Notes under the pieces: generated by a model
What the model was told of the DNA's origin: nothing
Databases searched by the model: none
The model's input: the letters and a program-made list of their open reading frames with translations, nothing else
NCBI GenBank assembly: GCA_000299115.1
Contig: CP003801.1
Span: forward strand, 1,240,001-1,304,000
Origin: an alpha proteobacterium HIMB59
GTDB lineage: Bacteria > Pseudomonadota > Alphaproteobacteria > HIMB59
Length of the DNA stretch: 64,000 nt
Direction of reading: 5' to 3'
Shown: in pieces, positions 27,313 through 35,738 of the stretch
Layout of the letters: the number at the start of each line of letters is the position of its first letter
Numbering within the stretch: position 1 is the first letter of the stretch
Translations under genes and position numbers: made by a program

Positions 27313-27803
27313 TTATCAAGTCCTGAAATTAATCGATCCATTTCGCCAGTTTGTAAATCTTCAGACAACTCCTTACTCAAAGCGTGAATAAGTAAATCAT
27401 TTTTTTCTACTTCAATTGTAACGGTTCCGGGTGTCAAAGTGATTGCATTGGCATAATTAGCTATACCAGTTGAATTTTTTTGTGATGCTTTGATCTTAAT
27501 TAACTCTGGAGAAGGTTTATTGTTCCAAATTATTTTTGTTGTAGTAATACCAGACTTAAATATCTCTTTAACCAGCCAGAGCCAATAAAAGGGCAAACGT
27601 AATAAAAGCTTTAATGGAAGAGCATCATTATCTAAAGCTTTTGCCCTCAAAGACATCCAACTCACAAATAAAACGCTAACTAAACCAAAAAATAATAATA
27701 AGGGCTTTAAATATCCTGAGAGAACGTACCAAAGTGCAAAAAGCACTAAGAAGTAAACTAGTATAGATAAAAACTTAACCGAATTTATTGTTTTATTAGC
27801 CAC
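27309..27803 (-). CDS. mrpE: Mrp antiporter subunit E
   Basis: 164 residues. Two N-terminal helices are followed by the MnhE hallmarks LPFYWLWLVKEIFKSGI and YANAITLTPGTVTIEV, then a cytoplasmic C-terminal tail. It is the first gene of the antiporter operon, in the order E-F-G-A'-B-C-D-D'-x-D''. Its ATG lies only nine bases after the stop codon of the formyltransferase-like gene on the same strand, so no separate promoter is evident and read-through from the catabolic cluster is likely. Confidence 0.92.
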   Translation of the reverse strand: MANKTINSVKFLSILVYFLVLFALWYVLSGYLKPLLLFFGLVSVLFVSWMSLRAKALDNDALPLKLLLRLPFYWLWLVKEIFKSGITTTKIIWNNKPSPELIKIKASQKNSTGIANYANAITLTPGTVTIEVEKNDLLIHALSKELSEDLQTGEMDRLISGLDK

Positions 27804-27812
27804 TAAAAGCTA

Positions 27813-28730
27813 TTATGAGAATAAATCGCCCTCTGTAAACACTGCTGTGTTCATGTCTTTCACGTAAAGTTTTCCTTGATCTGATTTAAATCTTGAAACT
27901 TCAATGAAACCACCTTTGACAGCAATACGAACGTTTTCAGCATTGATGGAAATAATTTGCCCGGGGAAGTGTTCTGCACTTTGCTCATCAATAAATTTGG
28001 TATCGACAAAAGTAAATTCATCTCCCATAAATTCAGCCCAAGCGCCGGGTTGTGGGTTACAACCTCTGATCAAATTATAGACTTCTCTACCTGGTTTTTT
28101 CCAATCTATTCTTGCATCCGCTTTTTTACACCATGACTCATAAGTAGCTTTAGATTCATCTTGAGTAATTCGGGGAGCATTTCCAGCAGCAATCATATCT
28201 GCAGCTTCAACACAAGCATCCACACCTAATGGGAAAATCTTTGAGAAATAAACATCACCAAGAGTATCATCAGGTCCAATTTCAACTTCTTTTTGAAGTA
28301 ATATCTCGCCTTCATCTAAACCATCGTTTGGGTAAAAGATTGTTAAACCTGTCTTCTCGGAGCCCCAGATGATCGGCCAGTTAATAGAACTGGGACCTCT
28401 GTGCAAGGGAAGCAAAGACGGATGAAAGCAAATTGAGCCATGTTTTGGAATATCGCGAGCAGCCTCAGGAACAAATATAATTACATAGGCCATCACACAT
28501 AAGTCTGCGTCATGAGACTTGATCTGATCTAAGACTTCTTGATCTTTGAAGTTTGAAGGTTGAAATACAGGAAGACCTACGCTTTGAGCATATTCCTTTA
28601 CAGGATCTACCGGCTTACCCTCTTTGTCTGGTGCGCAGTAAACAGCGACTACTTCATGATCAGTTCCAGTGTGAAATTTTTCTAAAGCACTCTTTCCAAA
28701 TGCTTGTTGTCCCATCAGTATAATTTTCAT
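27813..28730 (-). CDS. Formyltransferase-fold protein resembling the hydrolase domain of 10-formyl-THF dehydrogenase
   Basis: 305 residues. It starts MKIILMGQQAFGKSALEKF, and the core PKHGSICFHPSLLPLHRG (residues 96-112) with DGLDEGEILLQKE (136-148) gives catalytic His103 and Asp139. Their spacing of 36 matches that recalled for the N-terminal hydrolase of ALDH1L1. Methionyl-tRNA formyltransferases have Asn two residues before the His; here that place is Cys101. A C-terminal formyltransferase-C-like region (WKKPGREVYNLIRGCNPQPGAW) is also present. Expected chemistry is transfer or hydrolysis of the formyl group of 10-formyl-THF. Its operon with frc and a TPP enzyme suggests a role in disposing of formyl units. 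It is unlikely to be Fmt itself. Confidence 0.72.
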   Translation of the reverse strand: MKIILMGQQAFGKSALEKFHTGTDHEVVAVYCAPDKEGKPVDPVKEYAQSVGLPVFQPSNFKDQEVLDQIKSHDADLCVMAYVIIFVPEAARDIPKHGSICFHPSLLPLHRGPSSINWPIIWGSEKTGLTIFYPNDGLDEGEILLQKEVEIGPDDTLGDVYFSKIFPLGVDACVEAADMIAAGNAPRITQDESKATYESWCKKADARIDWKKPGREVYNLIRGCNPQPGAWAEFMGDEFTFVDTKFIDEQSAEHFPGQIISINAENVRIAVKGGFIEVSRFKSDQGKLYVKDMNTAVFTEGDLFS

Positions 28731-28753
28731 TTTTATTTTCTCCCTCTATAGAT

Positions 28754-30001
28754 TTATACAGCTCCAGCTTCTCTAACTGCTTTAATTTCCTCTTCGCTCA
28801 TATTACAAAATTCTTTAAGAATTTCATCAGTATGCTCACCTAATAAAGGCGATCTTTTGACTACCGCAGGAGAGTCAGATAATTTAATTGGATTGCCAAC
28901 TGTTAAATACTTTCCTCTCACAGGATGATCAACTTCGACAACAGTTCCTGTTTCTCTAAGTCCTGGGTCTTCTGCAATTTCTTTTAGAGACAGAATAGGA
29001 CCAACAGGGATATCTAAAGGATTACAAATCTCCATCACTTCAAATTTTGTTTTGGTCTTTGTCCATGCCTCAATAGTATCAAAAATTTCATTCAATCGAG
29101 GAAGTCGAGCTGGTGGGGTTGAATAATTTTCATCTTCTTTCCATTCTGGCTTACCAATCACATCACACACTTTTTCCCAAACGGCAGCTTGGGTAATAAA
29201 ATATGTATATGCGTTTGGATCAGTTTCCCAACCCTTACATTTTAAAATTCTACCAGGTTGTCCGCCACCCGAGTCATTTCCCGCACGTGGTGTTGAGTCA
29301 CCAAAAGGAATATTTTCACCAAATTGTGAGTACTCTTTTAAAGGCCCTCTCTCCAATCTTTGCTGATCACGAAGTTTAACTCTGCATAGATTAAGAACGC
29401 CGTCTTGCATAGCGGCAGATACTTTCTGACCCTTGCCTGATTTCTCTCGATGAAAAAGCGCAGTAACTATTCCAAGGGCTAAATGAAGACCTGTTCCACT
29501 ATCACCGATTTGGGCACCAGTAACCATAGGTACCTCACCTAACATACCTGTAGTTGAAGCTGATCCTCCAGCGCATTGAGCAACATTTTCATAAACTTTA
29601 CATTCCTCATATTTCCCTGGTCCAAATCCTTTTACAGAAGCATAAATCATTCTAGGGTTAATCTCTTGGATCTTCTCCCAAGTAAAACCCATACGGTCTA
29701 AAGCTCCAGGTGCAAAGTTCTCAACCATTACATCACATTCCTTAATTAATTGAGTAAAGATTTTCGCTCCCTCAGGTTTTTTAGGATTAAGAGTAATACT
29801 TCGTTTGTTGGAGTTTAGCATTGTAAAATAAAGGCTATCTGCTTCTGGGATATCCCTTAGCTGTCCTCGAGTAGCGTCTCCTACTCCTGGACGTTCAACT
29901 TTTACAACGTCAGCGCCAAACCATGCTAACAGCTGAGTGCATGTTGGTCCGGACTGGACATGAGTCATGTCCAGTACCTTTACACCTTTTAAAGCTTCCA
30001 T
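28754..30001 (-). CDS. frc: Family III CoA-transferase, formyl-CoA:oxalate CoA-transferase-like
   Basis: 415 residues from the ATG at 30001, which lies seven bases after the stop of the TPP-enzyme gene; the frame is open 20 codons further, but that part overlaps the neighbour. The sequence follows Frc closely: [20 protein letters not shown], the segment [24 protein letters not shown] with Tyr137, and catalytic Asp167 in IGDSGTGLH. The glycine loop GGGQPG at 245-250 and [13 protein letters not shown] follow. Frc moves CoA from formyl-CoA (or succinyl-CoA in some members) to oxalate through an aspartyl-CoA thioester. Oxalate is the likeliest acceptor, although related acids cannot be excluded. 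Confidence 0.82.
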   Translation of the reverse strand: MEALKGVKVLDMTHVQSGPTCTQLLAWFGADVVKVERPGVGDATRGQLRDIPEADSLYFTMLNSNKRSITLNPKKPEGAKIFTQLIKECDVMVENFAPGALDRMGFTWEKIQEINPRMIYASVKGFGPGKYEECKVYENVAQCAGGSASTTGMLGEVPMVTGAQIGDSGTGLHLALGIVTALFHREKSGKGQKVSAAMQDGVLNLCRVKLRDQQRLERGPLKEYSQFGENIPFGDSTPRAGNDSGGGQPGRILKCKGWETDPNAYTYFITQAAVWEKVCDVIGKPEWKEDENYSTPPARLPRLNEIFDTIEAWTKTKTKFEVMEICNPLDIPVGPILSLKEIAEDPGLRETGTVVEVDHPVRGKYLTVGNPIKLSDSPAVVKRSPLLGEHTDEILKEFCNMSEEEIKAVREAGAV

Positions 30002-30008
30002 TTTTGAA

Positions 30009-31685
30009 TTATTTGTACATAGTCTGGTTTTTTGTACCAGGTGCAAATTCTTCTTTATCAACCCAGATGTTCACGATTGCAGGGATACCTGACTTAACCG
30101 CTTCTCTTGCTCTTTGAAGTGCTGGTTGAATGTCTTTGGCTTCTCTAACAGCTTCACCGTGACCACCAAGTATTTTAGCAAATTCGTCAAAGTTAACATC
30201 GCCAAGAATATTACCAACATTACCTTTTTCTTCACCATACTTCATGATCTGACCAAAACGAATTTGGTTTTGAGCTGAGTTATTTCCGATAACAGTAAGA
30301 ACTGGGGCTTTGTGTCTGACAAATGCTTCAAAGTCCATACCAGTCATTGAGAAGGCGCCATCTCCACAATAAAGTAGTACTTCTTTTTCAGGAGCCGCTA
30401 TCTTTGCTGCAAGGGCATACGGTACGCCTACGCCTAATGTTCCTAATGGGCCTGGATCCATCCATGCACCAGGCTGTCTTGGCTGAACTGCTTGTGCACT
30501 GATAGTAACAACGTCACCGCCATCTCCAATATAAATTGTGTCATCATTAAGGAATTGGTTTAACTCCCAAGCTACTCTGTATGGGCTAATTGGTGATTTG
30601 TCTGTTGTAAAAGTAGGCATTAACTTCTCAAGTGCCGCCTCTTCACCAGCTCTTAATTCATTAAACCAGTCAGATCTGTCTTTTTTAGAACCAGCCTCTG
30701 AAATAGCTTTCAGTGTAGTTCCAATATGACCAACAAGACCTAAAGAGATATCTCTATTTTTACCGACAGTTCTATAATCCATGTCAATTTGGATAACTGT
30801 AGCGTTAGGATTTAATCTTTTTCCGTAACCCATTCTGAAGTCAAAAGGAGTTCCCACAATGATAATACAATCAGATTTAGTAAAAGCATTTCTTCTTGTT
30901 CTATGGAAATGATGTGGATCGCCAGGAGGTAATGAACCACGAGCAGAACCGTTTAAGTATGCAGGGATATCCATGTTTCTCACAAAATCAACTGCATCTT
31001 GAGTTGATTGACTAGTCCAAACTTGTTGACCTAAAAGAATACAAGGTCTTTCAGCTTTTGAAATAATGTCAGCAGCTTTTTGAACATCAACAGGATCGGC
31101 AAGAGTTTTAGAGGAGGCACTGTATTTTCCTGTTTCTGGTACAACAGCTTTACTTAAAGGAATAGATGAATCTAAGATATCTCTTGGGATCTCAAGGAAA
31201 GATGGTCCAAAAGAACCATTTCTAGTTTCTCTGAATGCCATAGAGACCATATCAGCACATCTTTCAGTAGACATTACTGTAGCTGCGAATTTTGTAATAG
31301 GTTGCATCATATCCACGTGTGGGAGATCTTGAAGTGATCCCATCTTATGTTGAGTTAGTGAACTTTGACCACCGATTAATAACATTGGGATTTCAGCTCT
31401 AAATGCATTAGCAACGCCAGTTATAGCATGGGTAGTTCCAGGCCCTGCTGTTACAACAGCACATCCCGGCTTTCCTGTCATTCTTGCATAACCATCTGCT
31501 GCATGTGAAGCCACTTCTTCGTGTCTTACGTCGATGATTTTAATACCTTCGTTTAAACAACCGTTATAAATGTCAATAATATGACCACCACATAGGGTGT
31601 AAATTACTTCAACGCCCTCAGCTTTGAGAGCTTTTGCTACTAGCTCACCGCCAGTAATCATTTGTTCGTTAGTTCCTGTAGACAT
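30009..31685 (-). CDS. TPP-dependent enzyme of the acetolactate synthase / oxalyl-CoA decarboxylase / 2-hydroxyacyl-CoA lyase superfamily
   Basis: 558 residues with the full three-domain ThDP architecture. The pyrimidine-binding domain has the activating Glu56 ([17 protein letters not shown]). A central domain follows. The pyrophosphate domain has [13 protein letters not shown] starting at 441 and ending VIGNN at 469. Its pairing with frc suggests oxalyl-CoA decarboxylase or 2-hydroxyacyl-CoA lyase, both of which make formyl-CoA. However, residues recalled as CoA/ADP contacts in oxalyl-CoA decarboxylase look replaced ([11 protein letters not shown] where GRPGG is expected; LGQQ where LGKG is expected). 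The C-terminal tail [11 protein letters not shown] is of the lid type. AGGAGAGAGG precedes the ATG, and an operator palindrome lies directly upstream. Confidence 0.8.
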   Translation of the reverse strand: MSTGTNEQMITGGELVAKALKAEGVEVIYTLCGGHIIDIYNGCLNEGIKIIDVRHEEVASHAADGYARMTGKPGCAVVTAGPGTTHAITGVANAFRAEIPMLLIGGQSSLTQHKMGSLQDLPHVDMMQPITKFAATVMSTERCADMVSMAFRETRNGSFGPSFLEIPRDILDSSIPLSKAVVPETGKYSASSKTLADPVDVQKAADIISKAERPCILLGQQVWTSQSTQDAVDFVRNMDIPAYLNGSARGSLPPGDPHHFHRTRRNAFTKSDCIIIVGTPFDFRMGYGKRLNPNATVIQIDMDYRTVGKNRDISLGLVGHIGTTLKAISEAGSKKDRSDWFNELRAGEEAALEKLMPTFTTDKSPISPYRVAWELNQFLNDDTIYIGDGGDVVTISAQAVQPRQPGAWMDPGPLGTLGVGVPYALAAKIAAPEKEVLLYCGDGAFSMTGMDFEAFVRHKAPVLTVIGNNSAQNQIRFGQIMKYGEEKGNVGNILGDVNFDEFAKILGGHGEAVREAKDIQPALQRAREAVKSGIPAIVNIWVDKEEFAPGTKNQTMYK

Positions 31686-31702
31686 ATGTACCTCTCTCCT
31701 GG

Positions 31703-31719
31703 TGGTATAATGTATACCA
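31703..31719. promoter_or_regulatory. Palindromic operator, probable GntR site 1
   Basis: TGGTATAATGTATACCA is an inverted repeat with seven-base arms around ATG. It sits between the regulator gene and the TPP-enzyme gene, with its near edge 17 bases upstream of the TPP start. On the minus strand it overlaps a possible -10 (TATACA) with TTTGCA 16 bases upstream. The 14-base core GGTATAATGTATAC recurs at 35718-35731, in the tctC/qor divergent region. The GTATAC centre matches the kind of site bound by FCD-type GntR proteins. Confidence 0.65.
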
Positions 31720-31747
31720 GAAAAATTAAGGATGCAAAGAAATTTGG

Positions 31748-32407
31748 CTAGGTTTTGATACTTTCTTGTATCTTTTCAACAAGCGTTAAAGCATGGTTTT
31801 TCAATAGTTTTTCAGCTTTTGCAGGTTGCCCTGCGACAAGAGATTTGACTATATCATTGTGCTCATCAATAGATCTGATGGACCGATTGGACTCTATTAT
31901 GAACTTTTTTCTAAGATATTGGAGGTGTATTAATTGAGATTCTAGTATCTCTCCCATCAGTCTCACTTTAGTCAATTTCATAATATGTTCATGAAATTTA
32001 ATATTATCATTAGAATAGTTATCAAGGTCAGATAAGACGTTTGACTTAGAATACTGACAATATTTATTTAATACTTCGATTTCTTCTTTTGACGAATTTT
32101 GAATAATCAAATGTGCTGCGTATCCCTCCAAACCAGCCCAAACAGTTACAATATCTATTAATTCCTTCTTAGACTTCCTATGAACAAACACACCTCTTCT
32201 TGGGACTGTCTTTACTATACCCTCTTGTTCTAGTCTTGCTACAGCCTCTCTTATTGGAGTACGGCTGACTCCTAACTTCTCGGAGAGTTGTCGTTCATCT
32301 AAATGAAAATCTGTCTCTTTCAGATATATATTTAAAGATAGGATATATTTTTTTAAAGCCTCATAAACTTTATTCTTTAAATTAACGGGTCCAATTTTTT
32401 GGATCAT
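31748..32407 (-). CDS. GntR-family transcriptional regulator, FCD (FadR/VanR) type
   Basis: 219 residues. A winged-helix domain occupies about 10-75, with the recognition segment LSEKLGVSRTPIREAVARLEQEGIV and the wing VPRRGVFV. A helical FCD ligand domain follows with the D-x4-H, H and H metal-binding pattern (DNIKFHEHI, DEHNDIV, LLKNHALTL). Members sense carboxylic acids and usually repress neighbouring catabolic genes. It lies in the middle of the transporter/catabolic operon, ten bases after tctA and 62 before the TPP enzyme. Two matching palindromes nearby are its probable sites (inference). The ligand is presumably the transported acid or its CoA product. Confidence 0.88.
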   Translation of the reverse strand: MIQKIGPVNLKNKVYEALKKYILSLNIYLKETDFHLDERQLSEKLGVSRTPIREAVARLEQEGIVKTVPRRGVFVHRKSKKELIDIVTVWAGLEGYAAHLIIQNSSKEEIEVLNKYCQYSKSNVLSDLDNYSNDNIKFHEHIMKLTKVRLMGEILESQLIHLQYLRKKFIIESNRSIRSIDEHNDIVKSLVAGQPAKAEKLLKNHALTLVEKIQESIKT

Positions 32408-32416
32408 TAATTTATT

Positions 32417-33931
32417 TTAAGCTTTTTTAAAAAATTTTCTATAAATAGGTCCAAAAGCAGGCATGACAAGTAAAACAATGGCTATGTACATAATCACTGC
32501 AGCTATTGGCTTAGAGCCAAAATCAAAAAATATTCCCATACTTCCGTCTGATAAAATTAAGGATTGTCTCATTGCTTTCTCAGCCAACGGACCTAAAACA
32601 ATCGACAAGACAGCTGGAGCTACAGGATAGTCTAATTTTCTTAGTATATATCCTCCAAATCCAAACAATAACATTAACCAAACATCATGAAGGCTTTGCG
32701 TTGGTGCGTAACCACCTGTAACACAGAGAACAAATATCACAGGAGCTAATATAGCAAAAGGAATTCTGAGAACCATTAAGAAGGCTGGAATTAAAGCAAT
32801 GTTTAACACAAGAGTAAAAAAATTTGCAATATAAAGACTTCCAATTAATCCCCATACAAATTCTGGCTGTTGTGTAAACAATAAAGGTCCTGGAGTTAAG
32901 CCCCAAAGTATCATCCCTCCCAATAGAATAGCTGTAGTTGGAGATCCAGGAATACCAAGAGTTAACATTGGTAACATACTTCCAGTACTTGCAGAATTAT
33001 TCGCGCACTCTGGGGCAACTACACCTGCGGGAACCCCTGATCCAAATTCCTTTGAATTTTTAGAGAGTTGTTTTGTTATACCGTAAGACATCAAAGAAGC
33101 TGGTGTTGCGCCTGCTGCTGGCAAAATACCCACAAAAAAACCTAAAAAAGAACCAATATTCATTGCCATAATAGTCTTTTTTAATGCAGCGAAGGCTCTT
33201 CCGACTTCTTTCATATTAACTGAGAGTTTAGACATTTGAACTTTTCCTTTAGTTTCTTCGAGTGTCCATAGCATCTCACCTATTCCATAAATACCTATAG
33301 CCAGAACTAAGAAATTTATTCCATGGAGAAAACCTGGGATACCAAAAAATATTAAGCGCGGTTTACCAGTAATTAAGTCCAATCCTATTGTTGATAAAAC
33401 TAATCCAATTAAAATAGAGAAAATTGTTTTAGGAATATCATCGCCACCTAAGCCCACAAATGTTGCAAAAGCCATGACCATTAAAGCAAAAGTTTCAGGA
33501 GCATTAAATCTCAAGGCTACTTCAGCAAGTGGTGGCGCGAATAAAGTAAATAAAATTACAGACACAGTTCCACCTACAAACGAGCCTACGGCAGCTGCTG
33601 TGAGGGCAGTCATCGCCTCACCCTTTACAGCCAAAGGTCTTCCATCAAAAACTGTGGCTACGGCAGTTGACGCTCCTGGAATGCCTAGCATCACAGAACT
33701 GATTGCACCTCCATACATTGCTCCATAATAAACCGCAGCTAAAAAAATAATTGCAGCTGTAGGGGGCACAATAAAAGTAATTGGAATTAAAATAGCAACA
33801 CCATTAACTGAACCCAGGCCTGGCATAGCTCCAACAAATAAGCCTATGAGACATCCAAATATCAAAAGAGCTAAATTTAATAATTCAAAGGATGTAGCCA
33901 TTCCTTGAAGAAGTAATGCAAAAGTTTCCAT
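32417..33931 (-). CDS. tctA: Tripartite tricarboxylate transporter large membrane subunit (TctA)
   Basis: 504 residues with about 12 helices and the TctA hallmarks: GCLIGLFVGAMPGLGSVNG near residue 26, YGGAISSVMLGIPGASTAVATVFDG near 73-97, and a second repeat with FLGFFVGILPAAGATPASLMSYG and SMLPMLTLGIPGSPTTAILLGGM. The PGxG/GIPG loops form the inverted-repeat substrate site. It imports a carboxylate with the ion gradient, receiving substrate from the periplasmic TctC. It lies in the order tctC-tctB-tctA-gntR. Confidence 0.93.
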   Translation of the reverse strand: METFALLLQGMATSFELLNLALLIFGCLIGLFVGAMPGLGSVNGVAILIPITFIVPPTAAIIFLAAVYYGAMYGGAISSVMLGIPGASTAVATVFDGRPLAVKGEAMTALTAAAVGSFVGGTVSVILFTLFAPPLAEVALRFNAPETFALMVMAFATFVGLGGDDIPKTIFSILIGLVLSTIGLDLITGKPRLIFFGIPGFLHGINFLVLAIGIYGIGEMLWTLEETKGKVQMSKLSVNMKEVGRAFAALKKTIMAMNIGSFLGFFVGILPAAGATPASLMSYGITKQLSKNSKEFGSGVPAGVVAPECANNSASTGSMLPMLTLGIPGSPTTAILLGGMILWGLTPGPLLFTQQPEFVWGLIGSLYIANFFTLVLNIALIPAFLMVLRIPFAILAPVIFVLCVTGGYAPTQSLHDVWLMLLFGFGGYILRKLDYPVAPAVLSIVLGPLAEKAMRQSLILSDGSMGIFFDFGSKPIAAVIMYIAIVLLVMPAFGPIYRKFFKKA

Positions 33932-33957
33932 ATGTTTTATTTACCCTTTCTCATAAA

Positions 33958-34572
33958 CTATTTTATAAATCTGCTAGCTAGAAACGCCAAGAGAGATGGC
34001 GAAAGTACAGTGGCAATTATATATATCCAAATCATAAATAGTGAACTTGAACCATACATAACATCGTAAACTGGATAAAATAAAGGCTCAGATATTCCTT
34101 GAGGCAAAGGAATTTTTAACAACCATTCAAAAAATAAGAAAGTCAAAATAGGGGTTGTTATTGAAAAATTAAAAATAAAAGAATTACTCTTATCACTAAA
34201 ATATCTTAAATAGAAAGCTAAGAAACAAATTAAAGAAAAATAAATTCCTAAATATCCGATAGCAAAAACTAAAACTACAAGTGAAATAATAGTTACCCAT
34301 ACAAACTTAAAGGCCTCAGGATCAACAAAAGGCTCGTGGTTTGTGGATTGTGGAGATTTTTTTAAAATAAACTTAGCAATGGTTATTACAGTACAAATGA
34401 ACATTCCTAATGAAAGGTAGAAGGGAAGAAACCCTGCTCCCATATTTTCTTCTGCGCTCCATGTAATTCTGTTTTGTGCGCTTTTAAACATAAGAGCGAG
34501 TGAGCACAGTGCTAAAACTACAGCGACAGTAATTTCTGCCCTTCTAACTGAAAATTTAGTATCTGTGCTCAT
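33958..34572 (-). CDS. tctB: Tripartite tricarboxylate transporter small membrane subunit (TctB)
   Basis: 204 residues with four to five predicted helices and the DUF1468 pattern: a first helix ending in FKSAQNRITW, then GAGFLPFYLSLGMFICTV, and a C-terminal FEWLLKIPLPQG. The last motif (FExLLxIPLPxG) is typical of TctB. It is slightly longer than the usual 150-190 residues. It lies between tctC and tctA with short spacers and acts as the auxiliary membrane component. Confidence 0.88.
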   Translation of the reverse strand: MSTDTKFSVRRAEITVAVVLALCSLALMFKSAQNRITWSAEENMGAGFLPFYLSLGMFICTVITIAKFILKKSPQSTNHEPFVDPEAFKFVWVTIISLVVLVFAIGYLGIYFSLICFLAFYLRYFSDKSNSFIFNFSITTPILTFLFFEWLLKIPLPQGISEPLFYPVYDVMYGSSSLFMIWIYIIATVLSPSLLAFLASRFIK

Positions 34573-34594
34573 TATTCGCTCCTAATTTATTTTA

Positions 34595-35572
34595 TTAGTT
34601 AAAGTTCTTAATGATCTCGCCGTGCTTCTCATACTCAACTGCTAAGAAGTCTTTAAGACCATATCCTTCCAACCAACTCATTAACTTACCGTCGTCAATG
34701 TTGAAAGTTTGGAACTCATCATCCCAGTAAACAGTGTGTAAAAGACCTGTGTAGTACTTTTCCACTTCTGCATCAATACCAGCTGGAGCCATAAATGCTC
34801 TCATCATGTAGTATTCAAGATCAGGATAACCTAATTCATAAGAAGAAGGTACATCTGGGAATGCTGGGTTTCTCTCAGGAGTCATCATAACTAAAGCCTT
34901 AGAGTCTCCAGACTGATAGAATCCCATCTGCTCGGAAGGGTTGTTTAATGTGAAATCTGACTCACCGCCAACTAGACCTTTTGCAACAGCGCCACCACCG
35001 TCATACGGGACGTACTTTGCATCAAATCCAAACTGGCCTCTCATCATACCAAGAAGTAATTCGTCTTCTGACATACTTCCTGTACCACCAGCAACAAGGT
35101 TACCCTGTTTTGCAAGTGCAATGAAGTCATCAAAAGTTTCTACACCTTGAGTATTCTTACCTTCAGTTGCAATCCATACTAGGAAAGTATCTGTGATAAG
35201 TCTTGCTAATGGAGTGAAGTCATTGAAGAAGTCAATTCCTAACTCAGGTTGGTTAACAGGTGTAGTTAGAACGTTGTTAAGAGTAATGATCAGCGTGTGC
35301 TCATCACCAGCTTTTTTCTTAACATATGTCATTGCCTCACCACCAGAACCACCTTTTTTGTTGATTGGAATCACTGGCTTAGATGCGTAGTCATTTTTCT
35401 CAATAACACCTTGTACTAGTCGAGCGATCTCGTCAGCTCCTCCACCTTGACCAGCTGGGATAATAAGTTCAATAGGCTTCTTTGGAGAAAAAGGCTTCGC
35501 AGAAGACACTGAACTAACAGCTACAAGTGAAAGAGAAACTAGAACTAGACCGATTTTTTTGATTAAAGTCAT
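34595..35572 (-). CDS. tctC: Periplasmic solute-binding protein of a tripartite tricarboxylate transporter (TctC/Bug)
   Basis: 325 residues. A signal peptide (MTLIKKIGLVLVSLSLVAVSSVSSA) is followed by the Bug/TctC fold: KPIELIIPAGQGGGADEIARLV with the glycine-rich carboxylate loop, INKKGGSGGEAMTYV, and VPYDGGGAVAKGLVGGESDF. AGGAGG lies upstream of the ATG. As first gene of the transporter/catabolic operon it has the palindromic operator 147 bases upstream. The ligand cannot be read from sequence; the metabolic neighbours suggest oxalate or a hydroxy or dicarboxylic acid. Its codons look less extreme in AT than its neighbours, consistent with high expression. Confidence 0.92.
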   Translation of the reverse strand: MTLIKKIGLVLVSLSLVAVSSVSSAKPFSPKKPIELIIPAGQGGGADEIARLVQGVIEKNDYASKPVIPINKKGGSGGEAMTYVKKKAGDEHTLIITLNNVLTTPVNQPELGIDFFNDFTPLARLITDTFLVWIATEGKNTQGVETFDDFIALAKQGNLVAGGTGSMSEDELLLGMMRGQFGFDAKYVPYDGGGAVAKGLVGGESDFTLNNPSEQMGFYQSGDSKALVMMTPERNPAFPDVPSSYELGYPDLEYYMMRAFMAPAGIDAEVEKYYTGLLHTVYWDDEFQTFNIDDGKLMSWLEGYGLKDFLAVEYEKHGEIIKNFN

Positions 35573-35718
35573 ACTATTATTCCTCCTATAGAATGAATAT
35601 TCTTTTAAAGATTAACCTATTTAATAAAAATTAGAAAGATAAATAAAAAAAAATTTCTAAATTCATAAAAAAAACCTTATTTTTAGCTATATTTTTTAAC
35701 TTGTTGTTAAGATCTTTG

Positions 35719-35738
35719 GTATAATGTATACATTATAC
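35719..35738. promoter_or_regulatory. Perfect 20-bp palindrome in the tctC/qor divergent promoter, probable GntR site 2
   Basis: GTATAATGTATACATTATAC is its own exact reverse complement and contains a consensus -10 box TATAAT on each strand. Its first half, with the preceding G, repeats the core of the operator at 31703-31719. A repressor bound here would block transcription of tctCBA-gntR in one direction and of qor-sucC-sucD in the other. No strong -35 partner stands out on either strand. The rest of the stretch between 35573 and 35750 is AT-rich leader with the tctC ribosome-binding site. Confidence 0.7.

Noticed and set aside
30002-30061. Upstream in-frame start of frc
   Set aside because: It would overlap the TPP-enzyme gene by 53 bases. 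The Frc family starts at [11 protein letters not shown], which lies seven bases after the neighbour's stop.
30009-31685. Glyoxylate carboligase or sulfoacetaldehyde acetyltransferase
   Set aside because: Glu56 is present, whereas glyoxylate carboligase has valine there. The motifs and length do not fit Xsc, and there is no pta or sulfonate gene nearby.
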